Program-made: the position numbers and the translations under genes
In this document: positions 1 to 11,444 of the stretch, in pieces
Layout of the letters: each line of letters starts with the position of its first letter
How positions within the stretch are numbered: the stretch's first letter is position 1
The notes under the pieces: model-generated
What the model saw: the letters and a program-made list of their open reading frames with translations, nothing else
What the model was told of the DNA's origin: nothing
The model's database searches: none
Assembly: GCA_949316235.1 (NCBI GenBank)
Contig: OX438753.1
Location: 15,764,028 to 15,828,027, forward strand
Direction of reading: 5' to 3'
Source of the DNA: Oegoconia quadripuncta
Lineage: Eukaryota > Arthropoda > Insecta > Lepidoptera > Autostichidae
Length of the DNA stretch: 64,000 nucleotides

Positions 1-215
1 GTTTTTAATATTTTTTTACAAACATATTGACACCTGTTTTTGAAACACTTTCGTCGAGACCTATCATTTACCCATCTCGATGGGGTGCTGGAATTATTTG
101 TTGTCAAGTGTGACAAAATGGCTGTTAGTCATCCGCTATATTGAATTTATCATGACGTCATATACAGCCTATTACAGTTCTTCCTTTGATCCTTCATCAT
201 AAGATATTGATCAAA

Positions 216-302
216 TACAGGGTGAAATTGAATTCGTGTTATACCCATTAACTGGTGACGCCACTCTTGATTAGGAACAACTTTCCCAAGCAACCATAGT
301 CG
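216..302 (+). repeat. Half copy of the CAGGGTG palindromic MITE
   Basis: The segment from TACAGGGTGAAATTGAATTC onwards matches the reverse complement of the right arm at 53085-53147, including GACGCCACTC and GAACAACTTT. No second arm follows, so it is a truncated copy. An unrelated or decayed CACCCTGTATA end appears at about 1332. Confidence 0.6.
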
Positions 303-367
303 AATTGTGGTCAAACGCGTAACCAGTTCATCTTAAAACAATCGAACATACTGTATTCCAAAAGGGC

Positions 368-559
368 TCACACAGAATATACCGCACGTTTTGCGGCCGC
401 TACTTCTGTGTTTGGTGAGACAACACACCTCACCGCGACGCGGTTTATGAAATCACTCTTTGTATGTAAATGTCGGTCTGCGGCGGAGTGTTGGTGTTTC
501 GTAGTATGTTTATGCAAGTAATGTGACGGTTTTGTTGAATTTGTTACATTCACACGCAT
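368..559 (-). other. CpG-rich patch with an unsupported minus-strand frame
   Basis: The stretch is richer in GC and CpG than its surroundings (GCGGCCGC at about 393-400, CACCGCGACGCGG at about 430-442). The minus strand is open for 63 codons and a GTGAGG could serve as a donor, but no good acceptor or domain is visible. A decayed promoter, exon or mobile fragment are all possible. Confidence 0.2.
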
Positions 560-595
560 AGATACTCAATTTTCTATATTTATTTTATTTTTATT

Positions 596-702
596 TTAAC
601 ACTTCATTGCATAAACATACATTGAACAAACATAGGACAGAAATTACAATACACAAGGCGAGCTTATCTCTGTAAGAGATTTCTTCCAGCAAACCCTCGG
701 AA
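596..702 (-). repeat. LINE 3' end fragment (AGCGATAAGRCCGCC family), degraded
   Basis: The minus strand carries the GAAGAAATCTCTTACAG part of a LINE 3' UTR seen more intact at 20231-20345, 26790-26908, 30001-30075 and 42360-42485. In those copies it reads GATCGCTTTTAGTGATAAG and then CCGCCTAATTGT. Confidence 0.4.
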
Positions 703-969
703 GGAAAAACCAATTGAAAGTTTTTTATTGCAGACAAATATAGAACAATACATTAACAAAACATCACTGTTATAGACTTACAAAACACAGGAGTGCCTTT
801 CCGTCTCTGTTGTATTAACTAGGGGTTGCGTTAATAGAAAACTAATAATAGATAAAATAGAAATATTATTAATAGTTCAATAAGCAACTCCAACGTGTTA
901 ATTCCATTGTTAATTCAAGAGAGAAACTTCAAATTATATTATATACAATTATTATATTATATATAATAT

Positions 970-1008
970 AACACACAAATAATTATTATATATAATTATT
1001 TGTGTGTT
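970..1008. repeat. Perfect AT-rich hairpin
   Basis: 16-bp perfect arms, AACACACAAATAATTA at 970-985 and its complement at 993-1008, surround a 7-nt loop, in a very AT-rich context. Confidence 0.7.
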
Positions 1009-1010
1009 TT

Positions 1011-2074
1011 TCATAGCAATAAAATTGCGAATAGAAAATAAAACAAAAGGTTTCTGCAATTGTTATTTAGTTTTTTAGTGGTTAAGTTTTTTTTTATTAA
1101 AATAAAATCTTAATAAGTCACACTGGTAATTTTACCCGGTCCTTATTTCCACTGCACTAGATATGCCGCAAATACATAGGTTTCTATATCTATACAAATT
1201 TAAAAACCCCCATATAATTATTATTAAGAAATAAATTTCCCAGATGTCTATTTTTGTAGAAATAAAAACTTGTATGTGAATTGTTTTATTATTTTTGTAT
1301 TATTTTTAAAATTCGCAAATCTTTCTAGCTCACCCTGTATAATACAGTCATTCTTTATTGGAAACCTACTACTGATACTTACAGTACGACCACGGAACTA
1401 TTAATTCTGTGCTGGAACTTAAAAACATGAGATACAACGCATCATCTAGCCATCTATTGGGGAACATAGGTCTCCCCAAAGATTTAGAGTCTCAGCAATG
1501 GACGTTCTGTAGCTAAGATGATGACAACGCATCATTGTACACGCATTTAATACGAGCATTTAATACGAGCATAGTATTACTATTTTACTATCTATAAAGC
1601 TCGAATACCACTGAATAACTGATTGACATACTCCATTTCGAGGGGAGGGCAATTCAACTTCCGTAGGTTGAATAGAAAAAAATATAGCATTGTGTAGAGA
1701 GTCGCGCGAAACCGACAGGAAAACTGTAGTTAACCAACAACGTGGCTTAGAGTTCGGGGTTGGGCCAGGAATGTGGCTTTTTGTTTACCGGGCGATTCCG
1801 AATACCATTCAAGAATATTGCTAACAACATAAAGTCGTTTGGGTTTCTGAAAAAAAAAAAAGAACAAACAAAATGTCCTCTGGGCCAGGCGGTGCCAACA
1901 TTTTCGCATTTTTGTAACATTTTTTGTTAAAGGTTATGTAACAACTCATTGCAATGGTTTTCCCTACGTTTGTTCGAATGTTTTTTTTTGGCTCATAATA
2001 CTATTTTCATAGTCGGGTTTGTAATTCAATTCTGCAATTATATTCTGCAATTACCACAACTACAGTGATAGATG
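1011..2074. other. No gene recognised
   Basis: AT-rich, largely unique sequence. It includes a short tandem duplication of GCATTTAATACGA (about 1551-1576) and homopolymer runs. No open frame, splice pair or full repeat was recognised. Confidence 0.5.
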
Positions 2075-2113
2075 TATCTGTAACAGGTATCTGTAACAGG
2101 TATCTGTAACTGG
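2075..2113 (+). repeat. Three tandem copies of a 13-bp unit
   Basis: TATCTGTAACAGG occurs at 2075-2087 and 2088-2100, with a one-mismatch copy at 2101-2113, immediately before a truncated SINE-3. Confidence 0.8.
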
Positions 2114-2342
2114 TAGTAGGGCATTTTAAATGTCCGCCTGGCTAGCTACCACCATCTTGTCCAAATATGCCGCCAAACAGCAATGTTAATAGCATTGTTT
2201 TGTTCCGGTTGTCAGAGATAAGATAGCCAGTCCCCCAAATGTGTTGGGGTTTCCGGGTCAGTACGCTTCCACCTTCGACCTCATCTCCACTTAACAACGG
2301 GTGTGATTGAAGTCAAGTACGAACTCGTTGTGCACAAAAAAA
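2111..2342 (+). mobile_element. SINE-3, 5'-truncated
   Basis: It matches the body and tail of the near-complete SINE-3 at 40471-40815 (opposite strand): GTCCGCCTGGCTAGCTACCA, then GGTTGTCAGAGATAAGATAG, then GTGATTGAAGTCAAGTAC, and finally GTTGTGCAC plus an A run. The tRNA-like head with its A and B boxes is missing. Confidence 0.8.
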
Positions 2343-2684
2343 AAAGACTATTATACCGTTGTTATAAATACACTTTCGAATTACCATTGAAACTATACTG
2401 AAACTTTGGAATATTAAAGTTTAAAACGTGTGGGTGCTACTTCTAACTGTGAATCAACTTTTAAAAGAGCCGGAATCGAACCGTAACATTAACATTTTTA
2501 AACTTTAGACTTTAAAATTTTAAAGTTCGGTTCTTTAAGTTTGGAAACGAAGAGTTTCACTGTGAATTTATACCGGTTACCTTTAGTATACCTGCATTTT
2601 TATCACTATGTTTTTTTAAAGAACACTTTGGACATTACTTAAATATATAAGTATAGGTACTTAAATAGGTATATGACATTTATT

Positions 2685-2736
2685 TGACGGCCAATTGGTC
2701 TAGTGGGTAGTGCCTCCGACACTAACGGATTTGAAG
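2685..2736 (+). mobile_element. SINE-2 head fragment, followed by a possible LINE 3' end
   Basis: GACGGCCAATTGGTCTAGTG and GGTAGTG resemble the A-box head of SINE-2 (GACGACCGATTGGTGTAGTG). The body is lost. About 15 bp later an ATGCAATGCAATATGTTC/TTTATTGC stretch resembles the end of a LINE on the minus strand. Confidence 0.45.
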
Positions 2737-3471
2737 CGTACCAGAGAAAAATGCAATGCAATATGTTCTTTATTGCATTTTTAAAATAATATACGACAAT
2801 AATTTGTGGAATAATTCCCCTTAATTTGTGGAACACTAAAACCGTTCAAGAGCCAGTCGAACTCGCACATTGGAAAAATATTAATACAGAAATTCAAAGT
2901 AGTCACGACAATATAATTCGGTTGAACAATTTCACGCGTAATTAATAATAAGCTCAAAAATATACGATACTCTAAATACAAGGTTCGTTTATAGTGATGA
3001 TTCATAAATATATATACTTACAGATATATGATAAGGTCGACGATAAAATATCATAAGTGGCATATGGCTTGTGGTAACAAAAACCTGAGTTCATATTTAG
3101 TGACAGCGCCATCATTCCTATGGGACCTCCCTCCCGTTATTGTCCAGGCCCGGGGCTGAATACAAAGCGGGACACACGCCCTGCGCTGCGGTCGTCATAT
3201 CCACAGAGGTTATGCCAACACTAGAACCGACATTTGATCATTTAATGTCATGAATTATTTCATTCTAGATATGTCACTGAGGACTTTTTATATGCGTGAT
3301 AGTTAATATATGAGAAGCTTATTTAAAAATTACATTTCTGTTTTTGTTTCGCAGTTGACACAGATGATGGCTGATGATGATCACTACACCGAATCTCGAT
3401 AAGGGTAAATGTTTATTTGTTGTAAAGTTTTTTTTGTACAAAAAGAACATAGGTTCCTCTATGATGAATCC

Positions 3472-3509
3472 GTGTGATGAATACGAATATTTATTCCTGA
3501 AACATGGAT
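3472..3509 (+). mobile_element. SINE-2 internal fragment
   Basis: GTGTGATGAATACGAATATT followed by TATTCCTGAAACATGGAT matches the middle of SINE-2 (compare 25291-25327). A GGGTAAATGTTT remnant lies nearby at about 3403-3414. Confidence 0.55.
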
Positions 3510-3527
3510 ATTCTTCTCCCTAACCAC

Positions 3528-3620
3528 ATTGGAACTTTCAAGAAACGAGCTTACACCTTCCTCAAAGGCCGGCAACGCATCTGTGACCCTTTTGGTGTTG
3601 CGGTCCATGGGCGGCGGTGA
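3528..3620 (+). pseudogene. LINE reverse transcriptase C-terminal fragment
   Basis: 31 codons ending in TGA read I-G-T-F-K-K-R-A-Y-T-F-L-K-G, then R-Q-R-I-C-D-P-F-G-V-A and V-H-G-R-R. This is nearly the same as the C-terminus of the longer fragment at 28279-28503. The 3' UTR (ATCAGGTGACCCGCATGCTC, then GTTTGCCGCCCTCTCATAT and an A run) ends near 3678. It is a 5'-truncated, inactive retroposon copy. This copy lacks one GGT codon present in the other. Confidence 0.75.
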
Positions 3621-3942
3621 TTGCTTTCCATCAGGTGACCCGCATGCTCGTTTGCCGCCCTCTCATATATAAAAAAAAGCACCTTATGAAGCGATGCAGT
3701 CATGTTGACTTCCAATAAGTGATATGTTTATATCTAACATTTAATAAACTATTTTTGATTTCGATTTATATAAATATTCATGGTTATTTGTCTAGTTTGG
3801 GATGAGATAATTCGTGTCAGTATCCCGAATATTATTTTTATTAGTTACGGTTCATTGGTTGAAAAAATTAAATAATGCCAAAGACGCAAGGCCTCTAACA
3901 AAAACAGCACTCTATACGATGTGACCCAGATAACGACCTGCT

Positions 3943-4079
3943 ACCGTAGCATGTCATCGTTTGTCGCGGGCGACGCAGGAGTGAGAGTGGGATAGTTGTA
4001 TATTTCGTCCAAGCGAATGAGCAGGACAAATATTATCACGCGCGACATAAAGGTTTATCTCGCCTGTCATGCTACGGGG
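3943..4079. repeat. Short-TIR inverted repeat, possible MITE
   Basis: ACCGTAGCATGTCA at 3943-3956 is an imperfect inverted copy of TGTCATGCTACGGGG at 4065-4079. TCGCG motifs lie just inside each arm. No target duplication is clear. Confidence 0.4.
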
Positions 4080-4091
4080 CAATCCCCTCGT

Positions 4092-4161
4092 AACTTTCTG
4101 ACGTCTAGATGTTGTAGGTAATACCAAAGTATTACCTACAATATTCAGACCTGAGAAAGTT
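4092..4161. repeat. 33-bp stem-loop with 4-nt loop
   Basis: Arms 4092-4124 and 4129-4161 (AACTTTCT... to ...TAATAC and its complement) pair at 28 of 33 positions. The inner 13 bp are perfect and two of the mismatches are G-U in RNA. The loop CAAA is short for a typical pre-miRNA. It could equally be a small foldback element. Confidence 0.6.
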
Positions 4162-4763
4162 AAGACTGTTCATATTTTTACATAGATATATAGTCACGAC
4201 TTTATCCGAAATAGGGTGATCAGAAGATATCCCAATTATAAGAATTTTATATTACAAACAATTAATCGTCGTTGAAACGTGCTTGTCTATAAATGTGTTT
4301 GCAGGGCTTGTAATCCGTTTCGAAAATACAAGTAAATAAAGGTTTCGTTCGATGCGCGTACGAAAAGAGACTACCTAAACCTTAATTAACAGATTTACAA
4401 CAGATTTATAACAGTCGTTCAAACTTTGTAGTGATAGAGACGGCGTCGTCGGTAAGAGCAAAATGAAAACCACTAAAAATTAATTGGTTTAAAACCCACT
4501 TGGTTTCGTCGACACATAAGACGTCGACGCCACATATTTTCCGTCGCGTAACGCGCTGAATAAGACGCCGGGCGTTCGGTGCGTTTGGTGTGTCATGCCA
4601 ACCGAATACTACGACTGATATTTCAGTCGCCCAAGTGTCGGCGCAGTACCTTCCGCAGGTGTGTCCCTATTAGCAAAAGGCTATTATAAAATCACTGACT
4701 ATTTGGACGATAAGCAAGCATGGACATAGCTGTCTTATTATTCATATAATATATATTGTCAAA

Positions 4764-4870
4764 TGACAAATTGTAACCCACAATCTGTTTAAAAAGAGCA
4801 ACCCTTGAGTTTCTTAATCGCTCTTCTCGTGGGGAGTCAGCTTTGTGAATGAGCAGTAAATTTTAAATTG
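4764..4870 (+). repeat. LINE 3' UTR fragment (GAGTTTCTT...CTCTTCTC family)
   Basis: AGAGCAACCCTTGAGTTTC and TCGCTCTTCTCGTGGGGAGT match the 3' UTR fragments at 8058-8156 and 13053-13222. This motif is common in lepidopteran LINE tails. Confidence 0.6.
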
Positions 4871-4875
4871 ATGAG

Positions 4876-5622
4876 GGACGTTTTTAAGTGATAATTTTAT
4901 TATATGAAATAGAAATATTTTGATTTGACTTAGACTCTGTACAACGTTCGTCAGCCCGTGGATTCAAGTTCAATTATTTGTACACATGTTAATTCAATAC
5001 GCAAATCAAACACGATTCAAACATTCATCAATTCCATATCGAGTTAGCTTCATGTTCACCTAAGAGGGTTTATTTCATCCAGTGGCGGCCTCATTCGCCG
5101 TATGCTTCATTGAATGAAATGTCGACTATATATTGTAAATTTAGAAAACTTCCGAGACACTGTCAGATATCATAAAGATAAATAAACCAACTTTAAAAGC
5201 TTATCGTCGAAAGATGTTAACCGACTTATGACATAACTAAAAATTATCTAACAAATATCAGTTTTCTAAAATAAGAAAATTGTTTTCTAATCGGTTCTTT
5301 TCTTTTACTACAATGACACACATAGACGCACATTTAGACATAGGCTATATAATTAAAGATGTTTCAGGTGTCCTTCAGAATGTCAAAACAACAAGACAAG
5401 AAAGGCCAGTTAGATATATAAATTACAACTACTAATATATCAAGCCTCCAAAGATTATACCTCTTTTAGTTAATATATGTTTTGTCTCTTTGTAACTAAC
5501 TAAATTCTTAATTCGAAAGAAAGAGTCAAAACATATTCTAATTATAATAAACCTAATAATAGCTGCTTACTGATTTTATAATATATGTAAAAATGACCCA
5601 AACTTTAGGAAATATTAAACAA
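4876..5622. other. No gene recognised
   Basis: AT-rich unique sequence without supported frames, repeats or splice pairs. Confidence 0.5.
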
Positions 5623-5847
5623 CTAGCTTTCCGCTCGCGACATCGTCCGCATGGAAGATTTCATCAAAATCGGTTCAGCAAAAAAATTTGCCTTTATGTT
5701 AATCCAGGTCCTAATCTGTCTACTAACCAAATTTCATCCAAATCTGTCCAGCCGTTTAGGCGTGAAGAGGGAACAAACATACACACATACACACATACAT
5801 ACGATATACACACACTAACTTTCGCAGTTATAATATTAGTTGGGATC
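5623..5847 (+). repeat. Repeat R (CTAGCTTTCCGC...ATAATATTAGT), copy 1
   Basis: The head CTAGCTTTCCGCTCGCGAC, middle ATTTCATCAAAATCGGTTCA, an ACACATA simple repeat and the tail TATAATATTAGTTGGGAT match copies at 8898-9177, 36786-37018 and 46438-46676. This is a repeat type I know to be widespread in Lepidoptera. The 93-codon plus frame crossing it (5593-5874) is not a gene. Confidence 0.7.
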
Positions 5848-5987
5848 TACCTGGGCACTACCGTACCATTCTAAAATAAAACAGCCTGCATACTGGATGT
5901 GTACATTTATTATTATAATTTATATATTTATAGTTAAATCCGCGTAAAACCAACAAAATTACTACAGGTGTGAGTGATTTTTTTTAC

Positions 5988-6026
5988 ATCGACGATTAGT
6001 ACAATCGTCGATTTTACGATTGTACT
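5988..6026. repeat. Two overlapping, mutually exclusive hairpins
   Basis: ATCGACGATT (5988-5997) pairs with 6003-6012. AGTACAATCGT (5998-6008) pairs with 6016-6026. The loop and right arm of the first form the left arm of the second. Confidence 0.7.
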
Positions 6027-6075
6027 CGCTCAGTCTTTTTATAGCAGTCAACAAGCAGGTAATACATTTTAACCA

Positions 6076-6371
6076 CCTCCGTGGCCAAATGTACATAACA
6101 TGGGGTTTACGATTCAGAGGTCGCGGGTTCGATCCCCAGCGGGGTAAATGTTTAGTACTAGGTTTGGTTGGTGATAGGGCATTTTACATGTCTAGCTACC
6201 AACATCTTATCTAAATCTGCCGGCAAACAGCAATGTTAATAGGATTGTTGTGTTCCGATTGTCAGGCATAATATAGCCATTTCCCCAAATAACACTTCCA
6301 GTTTGGGCCTCATCTTCACCTAACATCAGGTGTGATTGAGGTCAAGTGATAACCCATTGTGCATAAAAAAA
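6076..6371 (+). mobile_element. SINE-3, near complete
   Basis: The tRNA-like head CCTCCGTGGCCAAATGT is followed by a pol III B box in GGTCGCGGGTTCGATCCCC (about 6118-6137), then the SINE-3 body and tail, ending GTGCATAAAAAAA. It is diverged and has a deletion of about 40 bp near 6283-6296 relative to other copies. Pol III-transcribed SINEs depend on a LINE for movement. Confidence 0.85.
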
Positions 6372-8057
6372 TGCCATCTACTCGTATACTATCGCTAAGC
6401 AAACAGTTGAAATATTGACAGAATCGGTTTAATATAATACAACCCCAAATAAATCGTAAACGGTCACATTCTCCAATATTCCTATGGAAATAAATCACTC
6501 GAGTTCAGTAAAATGGAAAGCGATGCGCCGCCGGTTATGGACTAGCCGTAGCCTAAACTATTTTATTAACCAACATGACCACTCATGTGAAGAAATTTAA
6601 TTTCCTCCGTGTGCCACATCCAACTGTAGTAATTCCATGGTTGGTCCTTTTTCTCCTATTATTTTCATTAACAGGCTTGCGCGTGACCGAAATAAACTCT
6701 TTGACGGAGGCAACGCTTGCCGACTGACTTTTTTCGAGAGAAAAATTGTAAAGGAATCAGCGGACCGGATTCTGATAACAAAAAATATTCATTTTTCATT
6801 GAGTCTTTTTTCTGATCTTACTCAACGATTGTGTCAAAGGTGTTTTGTCATAGCGATTGTTACCGTGAATAATGTAAGTGATAGGCATTTGGCAATTGCG
6901 TTGTTAAAATATGACTTTAAGACGTTATTTTATGACATCTATGCAAAACGTTTACTAAGTATCAAACAAACTTAGCAATTGTTTTACTCTATGTCTTCCC
7001 GTGGGCTGTAAAAAACGCCTAATCAACCTTCATTATTTCTTTTTCTGGAAATAACGCCTTGTAGCACTCAGAAAGTTCTGGAAAAATCATGAACACTTGA
7101 ATGTGAAGATTAAGGAAAATTATTAGCATCACCCTAAATATTTTTAGAGCGGAGTTTTTTTTTGTTTTCGGTAGCATGCAATCAGTTCAAATGGTTAACT
7201 GCCTTCTAGCGTAATCACTTCAGCTTTATTTATACAATAATCCAAACACGATATTAAGGTTAAGTACAAAGTTACAATGCCGTGACAATAAACTTCGCTG
7301 AAAAGAAGTTAAACTGCGTTTTGGCTTTTTCTACTTATAATTGGCACTTTGGAGCGTATTATTAAGAGGTAGAGGTATTGCTAGTGAATAAAGCTTATAA
7401 TTAACTGTTTTTTAGTTAAGTCAGTGTTCTTTTGTAACATTTTTTCATAGTATCATGATCATTATACAAATAAAAAAAAACAATAAAATACCTGTATACT
7501 GTATAGATATGTGTAATGACTTAGGTATTTATTGTAGTCTACTTTAAGAAGCATAATGGTGATGATGATACCAGATGGTATGAGAAATTGAATACGTTAC
7601 ACGTAACTTTTTCGTATCGTAACAGTTTTCCAAAGTGATATTTTATAACTGTTATCTTAACCAAAATATCACTTCAACATTGATTTATTGTTTTAGCGAT
7701 TGCCAAAAAAGTTCGAGCGATACCACTTAATAAATGTACCAGTTTCATTTTGCGCTAGTTTTTTAGCATACCTCTAGCACAGATTCGAATGAACGTGCCC
7801 TTTTCCCTAAAAGGCCGCGGGATCCTTCCGCGTGGCCCAAAAAAAACCCGATTTGACTGTCTGCATCAAAATTATTATTTTTTCAGGAACTATTAAACTT
7901 ATATGTACTTGAAAAACATAATATTTGATGGTTCCCACAAATTTCAAATAAATATAGAAAAATCTGTATTTATTTTATAACAGAAATTAAAAAAAAAGCC
8001 GCTCGGCAAATATCAGTCTAATTATACAATACAATTTTTTTTCCTTAATTTGTCGGA
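6372..8057. other. No gene recognised; small hairpin inside
   Basis: Unique sequence. A 112-codon plus-strand frame (6637-6975) has no recognisable motif and no supporting splice or UTR signals. A 12-bp perfect hairpin lies at 7633-7644/7663-7674. Confidence 0.45.
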
Positions 8058-8156
8058 TCACAAATTGTTATCCAAATTCTACTTACGAAAGAGCAACCCT
8101 TGCGTTTCTTGCTCGTTCTTCTCTGGGGACAACTTTGTTAATGAGGAGTAGATCCC
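8058..8156 (+). repeat. LINE 3' UTR fragment (GCGTTTCTTGCTCGTTCTTC)
   Basis: It matches the fragments at 4764-4870 and 13053-13222, with CACAAATTGTTATCC at its start and AACTTTGTTAATGAGGAGTA at its end. Confidence 0.6.
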
Positions 8157-8452
8157 ATGTAATAAAATCTTTTGACTGCTGAATATTAATGAAGACGTCA
8201 AAAGATTTATAAAGTGTATTCTTATATAATATTAAATATATCACTTAAATAAATAGTGATTAAGTTTTTAACTGACGTTAGTGAAGAGAGTAGGAAGAGT
8301 CAGGGTTGTGATTCTTGGCAGAGTAAAATTGGACCAACCCGTTTCTTGCTGAGGGTGTCGCAATTATATGGGCTCGTAGGTGTAACAGCAAAGGAGCGTT
8401 TGCCAACCCCATCATTAGTTGGCTCTCAAAATTCTGTGATATCCTCCATATA

Positions 8453-8544
8453 AGTTGAAATCCCGACATGTACATAACAATAATGTCAGATCAGATTATC
8501 CAGTGATCACACATTATTGTTGTGCATATTCGGGATTTCGGCTT
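8453..8544. repeat. 92-nt imperfect stem-loop
   Basis: The left arm 8453-8486 and right arm 8511-8544 share GAAATCCCGA at the base and AACAATAATGT at the top, with mismatches and a one-base bulge between. The loop is 24 nt. The size resembles a pre-miRNA or a very small MITE. Confidence 0.55.
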
Positions 8545-8897
8545 AAAGGTCCGCTTTAGAACATTCCCCAGTGAGCGATCACGCTTTACGCCTCGTGTTT
8601 TATAAGCAAGGTCAGAAACAATTTATATGGAAAACTTTATCTAACGGCATCCGAATTGCGTTAACATCAACCGGTTTCCGGCAATGCTCCTCTGAACACC
8701 AATTTAAAGGAAATTTTCCCGTTTTTGTACGGTCAACAAAATTGGAAAACCAAAGTAGGTGCTTTACTAGCGTTTAAATATTTATAAAGGTTTCACGTGT
8801 TTGGTTATTATTAGAAAGGAAGACTATTATTAGAATCATTGTCTTTTAATATAAAAGTGTTAAGTTATGGGAAAACATTGAAGTAAATATACATATA

Positions 8898-9177
8898 CTA
8901 GCTTTCCGCCCTCGGATTTGTCTGCGTGGAATTACTGTATCGCGGATATGTTTAATTTGTTTATAACGCGGGAACTACTTACTTTTTCGGGTTAAAAAAT
9001 GTCCTATTTTAAGACATAGGATATTTTTATCCCGATAATATTTGATATATACGAGTAGGTAGATCATACCATGAATTAAGATCCAGGGTATGATCTACCT
9101 ATATACCAAATTTCATGCAAATCAGTTTATTCGTTTCGCCGTGATTGAGCAACAAACAAACACATAAAGATAAACAA
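8898..9177 (+). repeat. Repeat R, copy 2, with internal hairpin
   Basis: It starts CTAGCTTTCCGCCCTCGGAT and ends in the GTGATTGAGCAACAAACAAA block shared with copy 36786-37018. A perfect 15-bp hairpin (9056-9070 and 9087-9101) lies inside. Confidence 0.75.
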
Positions 9178-9179
9178 AT

Positions 9180-10434
9180 AAATATAAAATCTGAACAACT
9201 ACAAGGAATAGTTAAAATGTTAATAGATAAGAGCATTCTTCCCTCTGAGAGATTTTATAAAACTTAAATAACATCCACGGACTGAAAACGGTACCAACAT
9301 TCAGTGTAATGGTGCTACGCTGTAACAGGTATCTCGTAGCACATTTCTACGAATTCTGTTTGTCAACACAAGATTAAATCCTCTATAAGTTCTTTCTTAG
9401 TAGCTCGTGCTTATATTCCATAATTATTCCAAGTTCCAATATTTATTAGGATTTATTAGAATTTAACGTTTTTGGAATTTCACCACGATATTTGTTTTTT
9501 TTAATATCGTGGAAGAATGTTTAACTTACAATCACATTGCCACCTAATAAATAATAGTAGCCGTGGTTTATCAAACAGTTAAAATACTAGAAATTTGTCG
9601 GGATCGAAGTGCTCAGTGAGTCACTTTGAATTTATATTGTAATTGAAAAATATTTTAATTTACCAAACCATTGAGCCCAATGCACCTTTCATCCAGAAGT
9701 TAAATGTACAATTTTAATTAGCAATCCAGATTATAAAGGAACATCAAGCGAAAAGTGAAGAAACTCACTCAACTTATCTCGACGACTCGTTATCACATCT
9801 CAAACAGCCGGAATACAACAATGCAATTAACATCGCTAATTAATTTGGCGCTAGTTCCTTCTCGACCTGTCACTTGGCCGCCTCTCACGTACACAATACT
9901 GCAACGAATAATCTATAAATAACAAAGAATTTCTAGTTAGCTCCGTAGATAAAACTAACCGAGGAATTTCTTCAATTGCAATTCAGCAAAAGTCGTTACC
10001 TCATGATAACTTCCCCGATGAAGTCTAACACGTGACTGAAATAATCTTACCGGGGAAATAAGGTACATGGAATAGAGCTAATGTTTCTACCTACCGCTTT
10101 GAAAAATACACAGACACACATATCCACATCTAGACTTAAGGTATTAATTATTATAAATACACTTTAAGCTTTAAGCTAAAGCGAGTCACTTCACTTGAAT
10201 TTACCAAATAGAGAAATTTGATAACTATCAAAGTTAATAAAAAAAATTTGCGACGCACATCCTATGATACACACTGAAAAAAAATATTGATGCACTCGGT
10301 GCGGTTCTAGATAAAGAACAGAACCGAACGGAAAAATTAAAATCGGTTATTTTAACATTTTTTTTTGATTTATCAATTATTTCTTCTTTTAATCCAATCC
10401 ATTGTGAATAAAAAACTAATTTAGGTATAAAACA
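9180..10434. other. No gene recognised
   Basis: Unique AT-rich sequence with a 10-bp hairpin at 9483-9492/9503-9512. No supported frame or repeat. Confidence 0.5.
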
Positions 10435-10745
10435 TGACTTGGCTTAACGACTGCCTTTACTTGAAAGCAACCGGGACCGACTATATATTTAACGTACTAT
10501 CCAAAGCACGGAAGCATTTGTATGAAAATGCGATAAACCACCCATCCAATGACTGACCGCGGTAGACATTGCTTAACTTCGCTAAACGGAAACGAATTGC
10601 AAATGCGACTGCAATACGCGGGGCGGCTTGAAAACATTGACTGTCAGGTGACCACTAGAGTAACGCAAATCCACCAATCCACACTGGGCCCGGTGGCGGA
10701 TTATATGACTCATACCCACGCGTAAGGATGTTGATGATGAAGGAG
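10435..10745 (+). repeat. Repeat Q, rearranged
   Basis: CTTAACGACTGCCTTTACTT and CAACCGGGACCGACTATAT, then TTGCTTAACTTCGCTAA, match 23440-23835 and 49155-49380. A CCACACTGGGCCCGGTGG segment follows (about 10678-10695), in reverse orientation relative to those copies. Function unknown. Confidence 0.5.
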
Positions 10746-11444
10746 AAATGTAACAAAAACTAACCTATCTACCTCTCTTTTCTTGACTCAATAGAAAAGC
10801 TTTTCTGTTCAAAATCACGGTACAGGGTGTAGGATAGCAACAAGAAAATTACTTTGGTACCTAAATAAAAAAAAACTCAATTATTTTTCTATTTCTGGTA
10901 GACGGTCATGTTTGTTGTTATTCAGTATATTCGAGGCAGCACCTATACAAGGTGGTGGGACGAGAGTCGAATCGGCATTGTGATGGTAAAAGCTTCGAGA
11001 TTGCTTTTCAGGCTACCGCTTCGGCGAATTACGTAGACCGTACGTTGTGTTGAGATTTGCATCAAAATTGCAGCGCAGAATAACCTGGCATACTAGAGTT
11101 ATAATTGGTAGTATTGCCATTATTTATGACATTTTATGTAACTACGAACTGGAAAAAAATCCACGACTATCAAGTAATCTAGGTAATCAAACCAGCTGTG
11201 TTAAAATGCGCCTCGGAAACCATAACCAATCAATCAATAAAATTACTTTTTATCCTGAAGTACAGCCGAAGGTGTCGATGGACAGCTAGAATATTATAAT
11301 AAAAGAAAGACAGAAGGATAAAGATTATTTCACTACTTAAAACACACAACAATATAGGTAATACACACATATCAATATAAATAAAACAATTTATATAAAC
11401 TCGTAAAAAACGAATTAAATAACTACTTAAGTATTTAAAAAAAA
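10746..11444. other. No gene recognised
   Basis: Unique sequence with short unsupported frames on both strands. A TACAGGGTG motif at about 10832 may be a MITE end remnant. Confidence 0.45.

Larger units (their letters stand above)
3680..4763. other. No gene recognised; contains two inverted repeats
   Basis: Unique AT-rich sequence apart from an inverted repeat (3943-4079) and a hairpin (4092-4161). No coding frame or full repeat was recognised. Confidence 0.5.

Noticed and set aside
2075..2113. Possible satellite or CRISPR-like array
   Set aside because: Only three contiguous 13-bp units without spacers; an ordinary short tandem repeat.
6637..6975. 112-codon plus-strand frame
   Set aside because: No recognisable motif, no promoter or splice context; one of several frames expected by chance in 64 kb.
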